Shown one piece after another: positions 19,246 to 28,689 of a DNA stretch of 64,000 nt. The position numbers and the translations under genes were made by a program. Location of the stretch: NCBI GenBank assembly GCA_030824575.1, contig JAVBXL010000044.1, forward strand, positions 1 through 64,000. Reading direction: 5' to 3'. Source of the stretch: a bacterium. GTDB taxonomy: Bacteria; Pseudomonadota; Alphaproteobacteria; Sphingomonadales; Sphingomonadaceae. Position 1 is the stretch's first letter, and each line of letters opens with the position of its first letter. Below the pieces are notes generated by a model. It saw nothing but the letters and a program-made list of their open reading frames with translations. It was not told the origin of the DNA and did not search any database.

Positions 19246-19674
19246 ATGAAGATATTGGGTAGGGTCGCATTGCTGGGTGCCATCGCCACGCTGGGCATGA
19301 CTGCGGCAAGTGCATTGCTGGCGCATGGCGACGTGACGCCGCAGGCGGTGGATACGACGGCATTGCCGGAAATCGGCGAAACCTGGCTGGAGAAAAATCC
19401 CTATAGCGGTAACGCGAAGGCGATCGAGATCGGCCAGTCCGCTTATGGCCAGAATTGCGCGCGATGCCACGGGCTTGACGCGGAAAGCGGCGGCATCGCC
19501 CCTGACCTGCGCTATCTGGAAGCAGGCGAGACGGGCGACCAATGGTTCGCCGAACGCTATCGCCACGGCTCCAGCCATGACGGCAAAGTCTATATGCCGC
19601 CCTTCGGCGACGTATTGGGGCAAAAAGCCGGCTGGGCGATCCGCGCCTGGCTCGAAACCAAGCACGAAGGCTGA
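19246..19674 (+). CDS. cytochrome c-550, PedF type
   Basis: A 142-residue periplasmic monohaem cytochrome. After a signal peptide ending near LAHG, residues 71-75 are CARCH and a Met in VYMPPFGD is the likely distal ligand. The block ENPYSGN/AIEIGQSAYGQNCARCHGLDAESGGIAPDLR is as in PedF, the electron acceptor found beside PQQ ethanol-type dehydrogenases. It should take electrons from the PQQ dehydrogenase encoded two genes downstream. GTGAGGA precedes the ATG. Confidence 0.93.
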   Translation: MKILGRVALLGAIATLGMTAASALLAHGDVTPQAVDTTALPEIGETWLEKNPYSGNAKAIEIGQSAYGQNCARCHGLDAESGGIAPDLRYLEAGETGDQWFAERYRHGSSHDGKVYMPPFGDVLGQKAGWAIRAWLETKHEG

Positions 19675-19679
19675 TCGCG

Positions 19680-20546
19680 ATGCTCAGCCGTCGCGCATGG
19701 ATGGGCGGGGCAGGGGCGGCGCTGGGGCTGGGCCTGCTACCGGGCCGCAGCGAAGCCGCGCCGCTTGCCAAGGTCAAGGCGCTCGGCACGCTGCGGGTGG
19801 TCGTTTACAAGGATAACCGTCCCTGGTCGTGGGAGGAAGGCGGCAAGCTCGTCGGCCTGGACGTCGATCTGGCGCAGGCGATCGCCGGCAAGCTCGGCGT
19901 GCGCGCCGACGTGGCGGAACTCGTCGCGGACGAAAGCGCCGACGACGATCTGCGCAACGGCGTTTGGAAGGGCGGCCTGCTGGGCTTCACGCCAGGCGAC
20001 GTCATGCTGCACGTCCCCTTCGACCGCAGCTTCGCCGCGCGCAACGATCAGGTGGCGATCGTCGCACCCTATTATCGCGAGAGTTTCGCACTGGCCGGCC
20101 TGGGCGGCGCGGTGCCGCTGGAAGGGATGCCGACCGAATGGCGTGGTCGCCGGTTGGCGGCCGAACTGGACAGCATCCCCGATTTCTATCTGATCGGTAG
20201 CTTCGGTGGGGTCTTGACCAAGGATGTGGCCCATTACCCGACCGGGTCGGCGGCGGTGGATGCGGTGACGGGCGGCAAGGCCGACGCCGTGCTCGCCAGC
20301 CGCGCCCAGATCGAGGAGGGGTTGCACCGCGCGGGCGAGCGCGCCAGCCGGATCGCGCTGCGCAAGGGGCCATTGCCCGCCTTCACCTCGCCCGGCTGGG
20401 ACATCGGCATGGCGGTGAAGGAAAATAGCCGCACGCTGGGCGATGCGGTGGAGGAAATCACCACCACTATGGCAACCAACGGCGAGATGAAGGCGCTGTT
20501 CGCGCGCTACGGCGTCACCTGGACACCGGCGAACGCCGCGGGGTGA
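19680..20546 (+). CDS. quinoprotein-associated periplasmic solute-binding-like protein
   Basis: A 288-residue protein of the periplasmic binding protein type 2 fold (LRVVVYKDNRPWSWEEGGKLVGLDVDLAQAIAGKLG) with an N-terminal twin-arginine-like signal (LSRRAWMGGAGAALG). It fits the quinoprotein-dehydrogenase-associated ABC substrate-binding family, the group of MxaJ/XoxJ. No ABC permease or ATPase is nearby, which agrees with a chaperone or activator role for the dehydrogenase rather than transport. It starts 5 nt after pedF. Confidence 0.88.
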   Translation: MLSRRAWMGGAGAALGLGLLPGRSEAAPLAKVKALGTLRVVVYKDNRPWSWEEGGKLVGLDVDLAQAIAGKLGVRADVAELVADESADDDLRNGVWKGGLLGFTPGDVMLHVPFDRSFAARNDQVAIVAPYYRESFALAGLGGAVPLEGMPTEWRGRRLAAELDSIPDFYLIGSFGGVLTKDVAHYPTGSAAVDAVTGGKADAVLASRAQIEEGLHRAGERASRIALRKGPLPAFTSPGWDIGMAVKENSRTLGDAVEEITTTMATNGEMKALFARYGVTWTPANAAG

Positions 20547-20563
20547 AGGCCGGACAATGTTCC

Positions 20564-20605
20564 GACCAAAGGTCCAATTGCCGCCCCGTCTGGGTGGCAT
20601 AGTCT
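20564..20605 (+). promoter_or_regulatory. PQQ-locus promoter motif, site 4 (PQQ dehydrogenase)
   Basis: GACCAAAGGTCCAATTG (20564-20580) contains the dyad GACC-AAA-GGTC. TAGTCT (20600-20605) follows after 19 nt as a -10 candidate; the dehydrogenase ATG is 74 nt from the motif. Confidence 0.65.
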
Positions 20606-20654
20606 GCACATAAACGGGGGGCGTAGAGCGCCCGTTCAACTAGGGAGGATGGTT

Positions 20655-22394
20655 ATGAAGGGACCGATCATGCGGGCGCTGTCGGGCGTTGCCGCGATGA
20701 CGCTGGCGATGGGCGCCGCGCCGCTGGTAGCGCAAGGGCCGACCGATGCGGATTTGATGAACGACGCCAAATCGACCGGTGACGTGCTGACCTATGGCAT
20801 GGGACCGCAAGCGCATCGCTTCAGCACCCTTAACGCCATCAACAGCGGCAATGTGTCGAAGATGGTCCCGGCCTTTTCCGCCTCGCTGGGCGGCGAAAAG
20901 CAGCGCGGCCAGGAAGCTCAACCGATCGTCTACGATGGCATCATCTATGTAACGGGCAGCTATTCGCGCCTGTTCGCCTTCGACGCGCGCACCGGGGAAG
21001 AAAAATGGCAATATGACGCCCGTCTGCCTGACGGCATCATGCCATGCTGCGACGTCGTCAACCGCGGTGCCGCCATCCATGGCGACAAGATCATCTTCGC
21101 AACGCTCGACGCGCGTTTGGTGGCGCTCAACCGCCTGACTGGCAAGGTGATTTGGAACAAGCAGATAGCCGATTATAAGGAAGGCTATAGCGCCACCGCC
21201 GCACCTTTGATCGTGCGGGGCATGGTCATCACCGGCAATTCGGGCGGCGAATTCGGCGTCGTAGGCGCGGTCGATGCGCGCGACGTCAACACCGGCGAGC
21301 TGATCTGGCATCGTCCCGTGATCGAAGGCCATATGGGCACGCTCAAGGGCCAGGATAACGGCGTCACCGGCAAGCTCAACGCCACCTGGCAGGGCGATTT
21401 GTGGAAGAGCGGCGGCGGCGCGACATGGCTGGGCGGCACCTATGACCCGGACACCAACCTGCTCTTCTTCGGCACCGGCAATCCCGCGCCCTGGAACAGC
21501 CATCTGCGCCCCGGCGACAATCTCTATACCGCCTCGACCCTGGCGATCGACCCGGAAACCGGCGTCATCAAATGGCATTATCAGACCACCCCGCATGACG
21601 GCTGGGATTTCGACGGGGTGAATGAATTCATTCCCTTCGACGCCACCATCAACGGCAAGCCGATGAAGCTGGGGGCCAAGGCCGACCGCAACGGTTATTT
21701 CTTCGTGCTCGACCGCACCAACGGCAAGTTCATCAGCGCCAACAAGTTCGTCATGCAGACGACCTGGGCCAATGGCTTCAACAAGGCCGGCAAGCCCAAC
21801 GTCATCCCCGAAGGCCGTCCGCCAGCCCCTGGCGAGGGCAAGGGCAAGTCGGTCTTCGCCTCGCCATCCTTCCTGGGCGGCAAGAACTGGATGCCCATGG
21901 CCTACAGCCAGGATACCGGCCTGTTCTACATCCCGTCCAACGACTGGGGCATGGACATCTGGAACGAACCGATCGCCTACAAGAAGGGCGCGGCCTATCT
22001 GGGCGCGGGCTTCACCATCAAGTCGATCGCGGAGGATCATATCGGCGCGCTGCGGGCGATGGACCCCAAGACCGGTAAGATCGTGTGGGAATATAAGAAC
22101 AAGGCGCCGTTGTGGGGCGGGGTTCTGTCCACCGGCGGCAACCTGGTTTTCACCGGCACGCCCGAAGGCTATCTCAAGGCGTTCGATGCCAAGACCGGCC
22201 AGGAATTGTGGAAATTCCAGACCGGCTCGGGCGTGGTCGGATCGCCCGTCACCTGGGAACAGGATGGCGAACAATATGTCGCCGTCATGTCCGGCTGGGG
22301 CGGCGCGGTGCCGCTGTGGGGCGGCGAAGTCGCCAAGTCGTTCAAGGACATCAACCAGGGCGGTGCGCTCTGGGTGTTCAAACTGCCCAAGTGA
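20655..22394 (+). CDS. PQQ-dependent alcohol dehydrogenase, lanthanide-type active site
   Basis: A 579-residue periplasmic quinoprotein of the methanol/ethanol dehydrogenase family. After the signal peptide the eight-bladed propeller carries the vicinal Cys131-Cys132 pair that stacks on PQQ, and metal ligands Glu199 (SGGEF), Asn276 (GNPAPW) and Asp318. Asp318-Phe-Asp320 supplies the second aspartate that XoxF and ExaF/PedH enzymes use for lanthanides; calcium enzymes have Ala or Ser there. Arg345 is in place. There is no C-terminal haem domain, so electrons must go to a separate cytochrome. The start at 20655 is chosen because AGGGAGG lies 6 nt upstream; an ATG 6 nt earlier is too close to it. 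Substrate may be methanol, ethanol or a longer alcohol. Confidence 0.95.
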   Translation: MKGPIMRALSGVAAMTLAMGAAPLVAQGPTDADLMNDAKSTGDVLTYGMGPQAHRFSTLNAINSGNVSKMVPAFSASLGGEKQRGQEAQPIVYDGIIYVTGSYSRLFAFDARTGEEKWQYDARLPDGIMPCCDVVNRGAAIHGDKIIFATLDARLVALNRLTGKVIWNKQIADYKEGYSATAAPLIVRGMVITGNSGGEFGVVGAVDARDVNTGELIWHRPVIEGHMGTLKGQDNGVTGKLNATWQGDLWKSGGGATWLGGTYDPDTNLLFFGTGNPAPWNSHLRPGDNLYTASTLAIDPETGVIKWHYQTTPHDGWDFDGVNEFIPFDATINGKPMKLGAKADRNGYFFVLDRTNGKFISANKFVMQTTWANGFNKAGKPNVIPEGRPPAPGEGKGKSVFASPSFLGGKNWMPMAYSQDTGLFYIPSNDWGMDIWNEPIAYKKGAAYLGAGFTIKSIAEDHIGALRAMDPKTGKIVWEYKNKAPLWGGVLSTGGNLVFTGTPEGYLKAFDAKTGQELWKFQTGSGVVGSPVTWEQDGEQYVAVMSGWGGAVPLWGGEVAKSFKDINQGGALWVFKLPK

Positions 22395-22413
22395 GGAACT
22401 AGGCAAATGATCG

Positions 22414-22489
22414 TCATGGGACGTGGACATTATGCGCAATCGGCCCCGGCCATCCCGCCCGGCGCATTGCGACTTGCCACGTCCCATGA
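22414..22489 (+). other. long inverted repeat between dehydrogenase and regulator genes
   Basis: TCATGGGACGTGG (22414-22426) and CCACGTCCCATGA (22477-22489) are perfect complements; inside them CGCAAT and ATTGCG can pair further. The RNA would form a stable two-step stem ahead of the response regulator ATG. No T-run follows, so it is not a standard terminator. Confidence 0.6.
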
Positions 22490-22550
22490 TGTGTCCGATC
22501 ATCAGCGGCAGGGGCATGACATGGGGCATTATATGGGCGGGGAAGCGGTC

Positions 22551-23189
22551 ATGGAGCGGGTGTTGATCATCGACGATCACCCGCTTGTGCGCGACGGATT
22601 GCGCAGCGTGATCGCGATCAGTTTCGACAATATCGAGATTTTCGAAGCGGCGGGACTCGAAGAGGCTGTCGCAACGCTGGAAAAGCAGGAAAATTTCGAC
22701 CTGATCCTGCTCGACCTGAACATTCCCGATGTGCGTCGCCTGGATGGGCTCAAGCTGCTGCGCGATCGCTTTCCGATCCTGCCGGTGGTGATGGTGTCGG
22801 GCGCGTTCGACCGTTCGATCGTGCAGGAAGCGCTGGCCGCAGGCGCGGCCGGCTTCATCCCCAAATCCTTGAAGCGCAGCGCGATCGTGGAGGCGCTGCA
22901 TCGTGTCGTGTCGGGCGAAATCTATCTTCCCGAAACCATGGGCGAGGGTGCCGCGCCGTCAGCGGAGGAGGATGATATCGCCCGCCGCATCGACAGCCTG
23001 ACGCCGCAGCAAAAGACGGTGCTGGGCCATCTGGTCAACGGCCGCTTGAACAAGCAGATCGCCCATGACCTCAACGTGTCGATGACGACCATCAAGGCGC
23101 ATGTGTCGGCGATCTTGCAGAAACTGGGCGTATTGAGCCGCACACAGGCGGTGATCAAGGCCAACCGCGTGCATTTCGGCGCGGATTGA
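22551..23189 (+). CDS. LuxR/NarL-family response regulator
   Basis: A 212-residue cytoplasmic regulator. The receiver domain (LIIDDHPLVRDG) has acidic residues 8-9, the phosphorylated Asp55 (LILLDLN) and the Lys in GFIPKS. The C-terminal LuxR helix-turn-helix reads LTPQQKTVLGHLVNGRLNKQIAHDLNVSMTTIKAHV. It belongs with ExaE/AgmR/PedR-type regulators that activate PQQ dehydrogenase genes. The start MERVLIIDD is preceded by GGGGAAG; the frame is open further upstream through a structured region. It is the best candidate to bind the locus promoter motif, with the hybrid kinase nearby as partner. Confidence 0.9.
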   Translation: MERVLIIDDHPLVRDGLRSVIAISFDNIEIFEAAGLEEAVATLEKQENFDLILLDLNIPDVRRLDGLKLLRDRFPILPVVMVSGAFDRSIVQEALAAGAAGFIPKSLKRSAIVEALHRVVSGEIYLPETMGEGAAPSAEEDDIARRIDSLTPQQKTVLGHLVNGRLNKQIAHDLNVSMTTIKAHVSAILQKLGVLSRTQAVIKANRVHFGAD

Positions 23190-23193
23190 GGCT

Positions 23194-24777
23194 TCAGGCT
23201 TTCGCCGACAGCGCTCCCAGTTCCTCGATATCCAGGTCGCGTTCCAGTTCCTGAAACGTCGCCTCGTCAATCTCGCCCGCACGATGCAGGCGCAGCAGTT
23301 CGGCCCGCCCGGCCGCGACAGCCTTCAGGACAAGGTTGAAATGCGCGTGCAATGTGTCGGCATGATCGGCTTCCTGCCCGGCATAGTTGGCGGACAATGT
23401 GGCATGGCGCTGGTATCGATCGAGCAGGCGCGGATGCAGCAGCGTGCCATCCGCATCATAGGCATGGGCCTCAACCACCCGGACCTGCGCCTGCGCCATG
23501 GCGGCTTCGGCCTCACTCATGCTCATGCGCGCCTTGTCGCTTTCCGGTTCCTCCAACTGCATCCACCGGATCACTGCGCCCAAGGTCGTCCCCTGGATCA
23601 GCACGGTGCCGATGATGACGCCGAAGGCCGCGACCAGGATGAAGTCGCGGCCGGGAAAACCCTCCGGCACGCTCAGCGCCACCGCCAGCGTCACCACGCC
23701 GCGCATCCCGGCCCAGCCCAGCACAATGGCCGACCGCGCGCCGATCGGTGCGTAGCGGCGCAATCCGCAGGCCCGCAGCAGGCGGGTGACGCCGTCCGAC
23801 CCGAACACCCAGGCGAAGCGCGCCAGCGTCAGCGCGACCAGAATGGCCAGCACCGGCCCCGCCATCTGCGCCAGCACCAGTTCGAACCCGCCGACGCGGT
23901 CGATCACCCCGCGCAGGGACGATCCGATCAGCAGGAAGACGAACGCCTCCATAAGGAAGATCATCACCGCCCAGAAGGCGGTGCCATTCATCCGCACCGT
24001 CGCGGAAAAGACGACATGCTGATACCAGCCGCAGATGAGGCCGGTCGTGACCGTGGCGATCACGCCCGACACATGCACCGTCTCCGCCAGCAGATAGGAT
24101 GCCCAGGGCGCCAGCAGCGAAGAAGCGATCATCAGATATTTATCGTCCAGCCGCGGCGTCAGCCGGACCCAGGCGATGCCCACCGCCGCGCCGACCAGCG
24201 CGCCGCCGATCGCCAGCAGCGCGAAGCTTTCCATCGCCTCCACCATGCTGAACGCGCCGGTGACGCCCGCCGCGATCGCGAAGCGGAAGAGGACGAGGCC
24301 GCTGGCGTCGTTGAACAGGCTTTCGCCCTCCAGCAAAATGGCCAGGCGGCGGGGCAGGCGGACATGTTGCAACACGGCGCGCGCCGATATGGCATCCGGC
24401 GGAGACACGATCGCGCCTAGCGCCGCACAGGCGGCCCAGGGCAGCGAGGGCACCAGCCAATGCGTCACCACCGCCACGATCACCGTGGTAAAGACCACCG
24501 CACCCACCGCCAGCGCGATGATGCCCAACATGTGCCGATGCAGGTGGCGCAGCGCGATGAACCACGCCCCGTCCATCAGCAGCGGCGGCAGGAAGATGAC
24601 CAGCACCAGTTCCGGGTCGAGCGAGATGACCGGCAGGCCCGGCAGAAAGGCGAAGAGCGCGCCGCCGGTCAACAGCGCGACGGCGGGCGGAAGGCCCATT
24701 TTGTGCGCCGCATAATGCAACAGGATGATCGCCAGCAGCATGACGACCAGCAATTCGAACAATTGCATCGGATGCAT
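23194..24777 (-). CDS. CPA1-family Na+/H+ antiporter
   Basis: A 527-residue inner-membrane antiporter with about twelve helices over residues 5-410 and the family blocks LPPLLMDGAW, SPPDAISARAVL and ESLFNDASGLVLF, where the ND pair is the ion site. A cytoplasmic helical tail of about 120 residues follows. It converges on the response regulator with 4 nt between stops. Its link to alcohol oxidation is not obvious; pH or sodium homeostasis is the default role. Confidence 0.92.
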   Translation of the reverse strand: MHPMQLFELLVVMLLAIILLHYAAHKMGLPPAVALLTGGALFAFLPGLPVISLDPELVLVIFLPPLLMDGAWFIALRHLHRHMLGIIALAVGAVVFTTVIVAVVTHWLVPSLPWAACAALGAIVSPPDAISARAVLQHVRLPRRLAILLEGESLFNDASGLVLFRFAIAAGVTGAFSMVEAMESFALLAIGGALVGAAVGIAWVRLTPRLDDKYLMIASSLLAPWASYLLAETVHVSGVIATVTTGLICGWYQHVVFSATVRMNGTAFWAVMIFLMEAFVFLLIGSSLRGVIDRVGGFELVLAQMAGPVLAILVALTLARFAWVFGSDGVTRLLRACGLRRYAPIGARSAIVLGWAGMRGVVTLAVALSVPEGFPGRDFILVAAFGVIIGTVLIQGTTLGAVIRWMQLEEPESDKARMSMSEAEAAMAQAQVRVVEAHAYDADGTLLHPRLLDRYQRHATLSANYAGQEADHADTLHAHFNLVLKAVAAGRAELLRLHRAGEIDEATFQELERDLDIEELGALSAKA

Positions 24778-24850
24778 CGCGTCCCCCTACGTCCAGCTTT
24801 GTTCCTCTACTAACGCCTGATCGCCGCAGGTCCAGAGGAGCGCGAACCCG

Positions 24851-27073
24851 CTATTTCAGCATGGTCCGCAACAGCGCGCGGAGCTGCGCGGGCTTGACCG
24901 GCTTGTTGAGCAGCGGGATGCCGTGCGCGTCGAGTCGCGCCTTCAACTCCTTGCCGCGATCGGCGGAGATCATCACGGCGGGGATCGGCATGGCGAAATG
25001 GTCGCGCAGTCGGTCCAGCGCAACGTCGCCCGTCTCGCCCTCGTTCAAATGATAGTCGATCAGGATGATGTCCGGCGCGCTGTCCGGTGCAAACAGGCCG
25101 GTCGCTTCGGCAAAGCCGCCCGCCGCCAGTACGGTGCAGCCCCAGCCGCCCAGCAGGGTGCGCATCCCCGTCTGGATCGCCCGTTCATTGTCGATCACCA
25201 GCACGTTGAGCCCGCGCATCGATCGGTCGCGGCCGATCGGCTCCGGCCCGCTGTCCAGATCGGCCACCGGCTCGCCGATCGGCAGGTCGATCGCGAAGGT
25301 CGATCCGCGGCCAGGCGCGGACTCCAGCGTCACGCGATGGCCCAGCATGTCGCTCGCCCGCTTGACGATGGCCAGGCCCAGCCCCTTGCCACTGGTGCGG
25401 GTGTCGAGCCGGCGAAATTCCTCGAACACCAGCGCCTGCTTGTCGGCCGCGATACCGGGACCGCTGTCGATCACGCTGGCGCGGATGGTCCGTTCGCCCA
25501 CCACGCAATCGAGCCGTACCGAACCCTGCTGGGTATAGCGCAGCGCGTTGGACAGGAAATTCTGCAGGATGCGCCGCACCAGCCTTATGTCGGACCGGAC
25601 CCAGAGCGGCTCGCTCGCCATGTCCAGCACCAGCCCCGATGCGCGGGCGACGGGCGCAAATTCCACCCGCAACGTGCCCAGCAGCGTGTCGAGCCGGAAG
25701 TCGATAATCTCCGGCTGGATCGCGCCGGCGTCGAGCCGGCTGATCTCCAGCAGCGCCTCCAGGAGATCCTCGACCGAATCGAGCGCGGTCGATGTCTGGT
25801 TGACCAGCGCGCGGGTGGGCAACGCCAGCCGTCGGTCGCCCAGCGCCGCGACGAACAATCGCGCCGCGTTCAACGGCTGCAACAGGTCGTGGCTGGCGGC
25901 GGCCAGGAAGCTGGTCTTGGACAGGTTCGCCTTTTCCGCCGCCGTCTTGGCGTCGCGCAGTTGTGCCTCGATCTCGCGCCGTTCGGCCACTTCGGCGCGC
26001 AGTTCGGCGGTGCGCTCGGCGACGCGGCGCTCCAGCGTCTCGGCGGTTTCCTGAAGGCCCGCCTGCGCCCGGAGCATGTCGGTGACGTCGGTGAAGCCGA
26101 TCACTTGGCCCCCGCGCTCCAGCGCCGTGCTACGGACGTCGAACTGGCGGTCCCCGGCCGCAACCAGCGCATGGCGCGCCGCGCCGGGCTGGTCGCCCCG
26201 CCAATCGAGGCACCCCCCGTCCGCCATGCCCAGCCGATCGCGGCACCAGCCGAGCAGCGCGCCATGGCTGGCCCCCTCCTGCGCCCAGTCGTCGGGCAAA
26301 TGCAGGATATGCTGCAACGCCTCGTTCCAGGCGGCGACCCGGCCATGGGCATCGAACAGGCACACCCCCTCCGACAGATTGTCGAGCGTCGATTGCAGCA
26401 CCAGATTGCGTTCGGCCAGTTCCAGCGCGCGGTTGCGCGCGTCCTCCGCCTTGACTTCCGTAATGTCGGTATAGATGCCGACGATCCCGCCCTCGCTGGT
26501 GCGCAATTCGTTGATCTGGACCCAGCGGTCGTCGGCCAGCGCCTGGACATGACCGCCATCAGCGACGCTGTGGCGCGCCAGTCGATCCGACACCCAGCGA
26601 TCCGGGGCGACCACCGATCCGGGCGGGCGGTGATGCGCCGCGGCCAGCCGCGCGACATCCTCGAACGACATGCCTTCATGCAGTTGGTCTGCAATTTCGG
26701 GCCAGAAGCCCAGATAGGCGTCGTTGAACAGGACCAGCCGGTCCTCCGCATCGAACAGCACGAAGCCTTCGTTGATCGAATCGATCGCGTCGCGCAGGCG
26801 CAGTTGCGCCGCGTCGGCGCTCGCATGGGCATGGGCCAGGTCGGCATTGGCGGTGGCGAGCCGTCCCAGCGCATCTTCCAGCTCGGTCGTCCGTTCGCGC
26901 ACCATCGCTTCCAGCGTGATGGCGGTTTCGAACATCGAAAAGGCGTTGCCGGCCATGTCGCTTGACCGTTCCACCCGATCGATCAGCGCGGCATTGATCT
27001 TGCGCAACTTGCGGTTGTCTTCGCGCAGTTGGGCGAGTTCCGCGTCGGTCGAGGGAAGGGCCGTTTCCGTCAT
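24851..27073 (-). CDS. PAS-containing hybrid histidine kinase
   Basis: A 740-residue soluble sensor. Order: N-terminal coiled coil (residues about 10-90), PAS domain (about 92-210), second PAS (about 222-335), coiled coil, HisKA with His395 in AAASHDLLQPLNAAR, HATPase (GPGIAADKQ, GKGLGLAIVKR) and a C-terminal receiver domain (LIDYHLN, NKPVK). There are no membrane helices, so it senses an internal signal or one passed by the FIST protein whose stop overlaps its start as ATGA. Pseudomonas PQQ-ethanol loci have similar soluble kinases (ErcS-like). It may phosphorylate the LuxR regulator directly or through its own receiver. Confidence 0.92.
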   Translation of the reverse strand: MTETALPSTDAELAQLREDNRKLRKINAALIDRVERSSDMAGNAFSMFETAITLEAMVRERTTELEDALGRLATANADLAHAHASADAAQLRLRDAIDSINEGFVLFDAEDRLVLFNDAYLGFWPEIADQLHEGMSFEDVARLAAAHHRPPGSVVAPDRWVSDRLARHSVADGGHVQALADDRWVQINELRTSEGGIVGIYTDITEVKAEDARNRALELAERNLVLQSTLDNLSEGVCLFDAHGRVAAWNEALQHILHLPDDWAQEGASHGALLGWCRDRLGMADGGCLDWRGDQPGAARHALVAAGDRQFDVRSTALERGGQVIGFTDVTDMLRAQAGLQETAETLERRVAERTAELRAEVAERREIEAQLRDAKTAAEKANLSKTSFLAAASHDLLQPLNAARLFVAALGDRRLALPTRALVNQTSTALDSVEDLLEALLEISRLDAGAIQPEIIDFRLDTLLGTLRVEFAPVARASGLVLDMASEPLWVRSDIRLVRRILQNFLSNALRYTQQGSVRLDCVVGERTIRASVIDSGPGIAADKQALVFEEFRRLDTRTSGKGLGLAIVKRASDMLGHRVTLESAPGRGSTFAIDLPIGEPVADLDSGPEPIGRDRSMRGLNVLVIDNERAIQTGMRTLLGGWGCTVLAAGGFAEATGLFAPDSAPDIILIDYHLNEGETGDVALDRLRDHFAMPIPAVMISADRGKELKARLDAHGIPLLNKPVKPAQLRALLRTMLK

Positions 27074-28212
27074 CGCCCGATCGCCAGCCCGCTGAACGTC
27101 TGGTTGACGTGCAGCGCATGATATTGCTCGCCATAGGTGTTGAAGCCGATCACGCGATGGCGGCCATAGAGTTCGGACACGGCGCGGCCGATCTGCCGCT
27201 GTTCCGCGTCGATGCGGTTGAGCACGCAATCGAAGGCGATGATGCGGTCGACCTGCCCGACATGGGCGCCGATGTCGGCGAACATCGTTTCCATCCCCGC
27301 GATCCGGTCGATCGGCTCGCCCACGGTCAGCACGATTCCTTCGTCGATCGCGCAATAGAAGGTCAGGCTGCCGTCCGGGTTGGCGCTCTGGATCGACCGC
27401 ACATGATAATCGCCGCCCGCGCGCACCATCGGCGGATGCGCGGCGTAGAAGGCCAGGCCCAGCGCTTCGCCGGCATGGCCCGCCAGCCGCAGATATTCCT
27501 GCGCGGCCGGCTCTGCGTTGATCTCGGTCACGATACGGTCCTGCGGGATCGCGCCGGTCACGACCATCTTCGCCGCGCCGGGCCTGTAATGCTGCGCTTT
27601 GAAGACGTGGATCGGGCGCGGCGTGGACAGGATCGCGATCACCGCGGCCCGCTTGTGAAAACGGCCGCCCTCGAAGATCGCGGTTTCGCGGAATGCCAGG
27701 CCGTCGCCCGACGATCCGCCGATCAGCGGTATGTCGCCCAGCGCATCCTGGATCGTCATCGTCAGCAATTCTTCGCGGTGGGACAGGCCATCGACCAGGA
27801 ACAGCGCGACATGATTGACCGCCTCGCCCAGCCGCCGGCTGTCCCGGTCGGCAACCGCAGCCAGCGACCGGATCGCCTCGCGCGCGGCAACGGGATCGAA
27901 CGCATCGATATCGTCGAAAATATGGGATGTCAGGTGGAAGGCATCGGCCGGAAAGCCGATCACGCTCAGGCTGTCCTCGTCATAGCCCGCCTCGGTCAGT
28001 TCGCCCGAACTGGTGCAACCGATCGCGACGACATGTTCGCTATGCCGGTTGACCGCGCGCGCCAGTGCATCGCGATCGAAGCGGTGCGAGCAGAAAAGCA
28101 GCATCCCGGCCAGCGGCGCATCGCCCAATTGCCGTGCGACGTCCGCCATCGCCTTCGCCGGATCGGGCGAATGGCTCGATGCGAAACCGATTTCCGACGC
28201 TAGCATGGTCAT
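27070..28212 (-). CDS. FIST-domain sensory protein
   Basis: A 380-residue protein with FIST N and C domains (GCTSSGELTEAGYDEDSLSVIGFPADAF; C-terminal VIGFNTYGEQYHALHVNQTFSGLAIG). FIST domains are thought to bind small ligands such as amino acids. It overlaps the hybrid kinase gene by ATGA and should act as its ligand-binding partner. The start at 28212 is chosen by the preceding GGATAGGA; an ATG 15 nt earlier is equally open. What it binds (alcohol, aldehyde or metal state) cannot be read from sequence. Confidence 0.88.
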   Translation of the reverse strand: MTMLASEIGFASSHSPDPAKAMADVARQLGDAPLAGMLLFCSHRFDRDALARAVNRHSEHVVAIGCTSSGELTEAGYDEDSLSVIGFPADAFHLTSHIFDDIDAFDPVAAREAIRSLAAVADRDSRRLGEAVNHVALFLVDGLSHREELLTMTIQDALGDIPLIGGSSGDGLAFRETAIFEGGRFHKRAAVIAILSTPRPIHVFKAQHYRPGAAKMVVTGAIPQDRIVTEINAEPAAQEYLRLAGHAGEALGLAFYAAHPPMVRAGGDYHVRSIQSANPDGSLTFYCAIDEGIVLTVGEPIDRIAGMETMFADIGAHVGQVDRIIAFDCVLNRIDAEQRQIGRAVSELYGRHRVIGFNTYGEQYHALHVNQTFSGLAIGR

Positions 28213-28284
28213 GTTCCTATCCCCCATGGCCTCCCCCTTTTCCGGGGGTTATGCACCGCGTCGCGTCCCAATGTCACGCTCGTC

Positions 28285-28689
28285 CTATCCCGTGACCGCA
28301 TCACCCCTGGGCGGATCGCCTGCCGCTTCCAGCAGCGCATTTTCCGCGTCGTCGAATATGCGCGACCGGACGATGAAGCGGACGCCTTCGGGGCTTTCCA
28401 GCGACATGCCGGCACCGCGTCCCGGCACGACGTCGATCGTCACCTGGGTATGGCGCCAATAGTCGAACTGCGCCGCGCCGATCCACACCGCTATGTCGCC
28501 CGCAACATGGCCCAGCAGGACGTCCTGCCCGCCGACCTTGAACTCGCCGCGCGGGAAGCACATCGGCGCGGACCCATCGCAGCACCCACCCGACTGGTGG
28601 AACATCAGCAGCCCGTGCTTTTGCGTCAGGCTGTGCATCAGCGCCTGCGCCGCCGGCGTCGCCAATATGCGTGGGGGCAGCCCGGTCAT
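28285..28689 (-). CDS. DUF779 protein, aldehyde dehydrogenase partner
   Basis: A 134-residue protein of DUF779, commonly encoded beside ExaC/AdhB aldehyde dehydrogenases. It has the Cys-rich block HQSGGCCDGSAPMC near residues 37-50, which could bind a metal, followed by compact beta-strand segments (VTIDVVPGRGAG). AGGAG lies 7 nt before the chosen ATG. It is downstream of the aldehyde dehydrogenase gene on the same strand, probably in one operon. Exact function unknown. Confidence 0.85.
   Translation of the reverse strand: MTGLPPRILATPAAQALMHSLTQKHGLLMFHQSGGCCDGSAPMCFPRGEFKVGGQDVLLGHVAGDIAVWIGAAQFDYWRHTQVTIDVVPGRGAGMSLESPEGVRFIVRSRIFDDAENALLEAAGDPPRGDAVTG

Noticed and set aside
20640-22901. 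Long antisense frame over the PQQ dehydrogenase
   Set aside because: The plus strand carries the full quinoprotein; the antisense frame also crosses the regulator gene, which cannot be a real unit.
24923-26965. 680-codon frame antisense to the hybrid kinase
   Set aside because: The kinase has complete PAS, HisKA, HATPase and receiver motifs. The antisense frame has no recognisable domain.
28228-28244. CCCCC-GGGGG hairpin upstream of the FIST gene as a terminator
   Set aside because: No T-run follows on either strand. It may be chance in GC-rich DNA.
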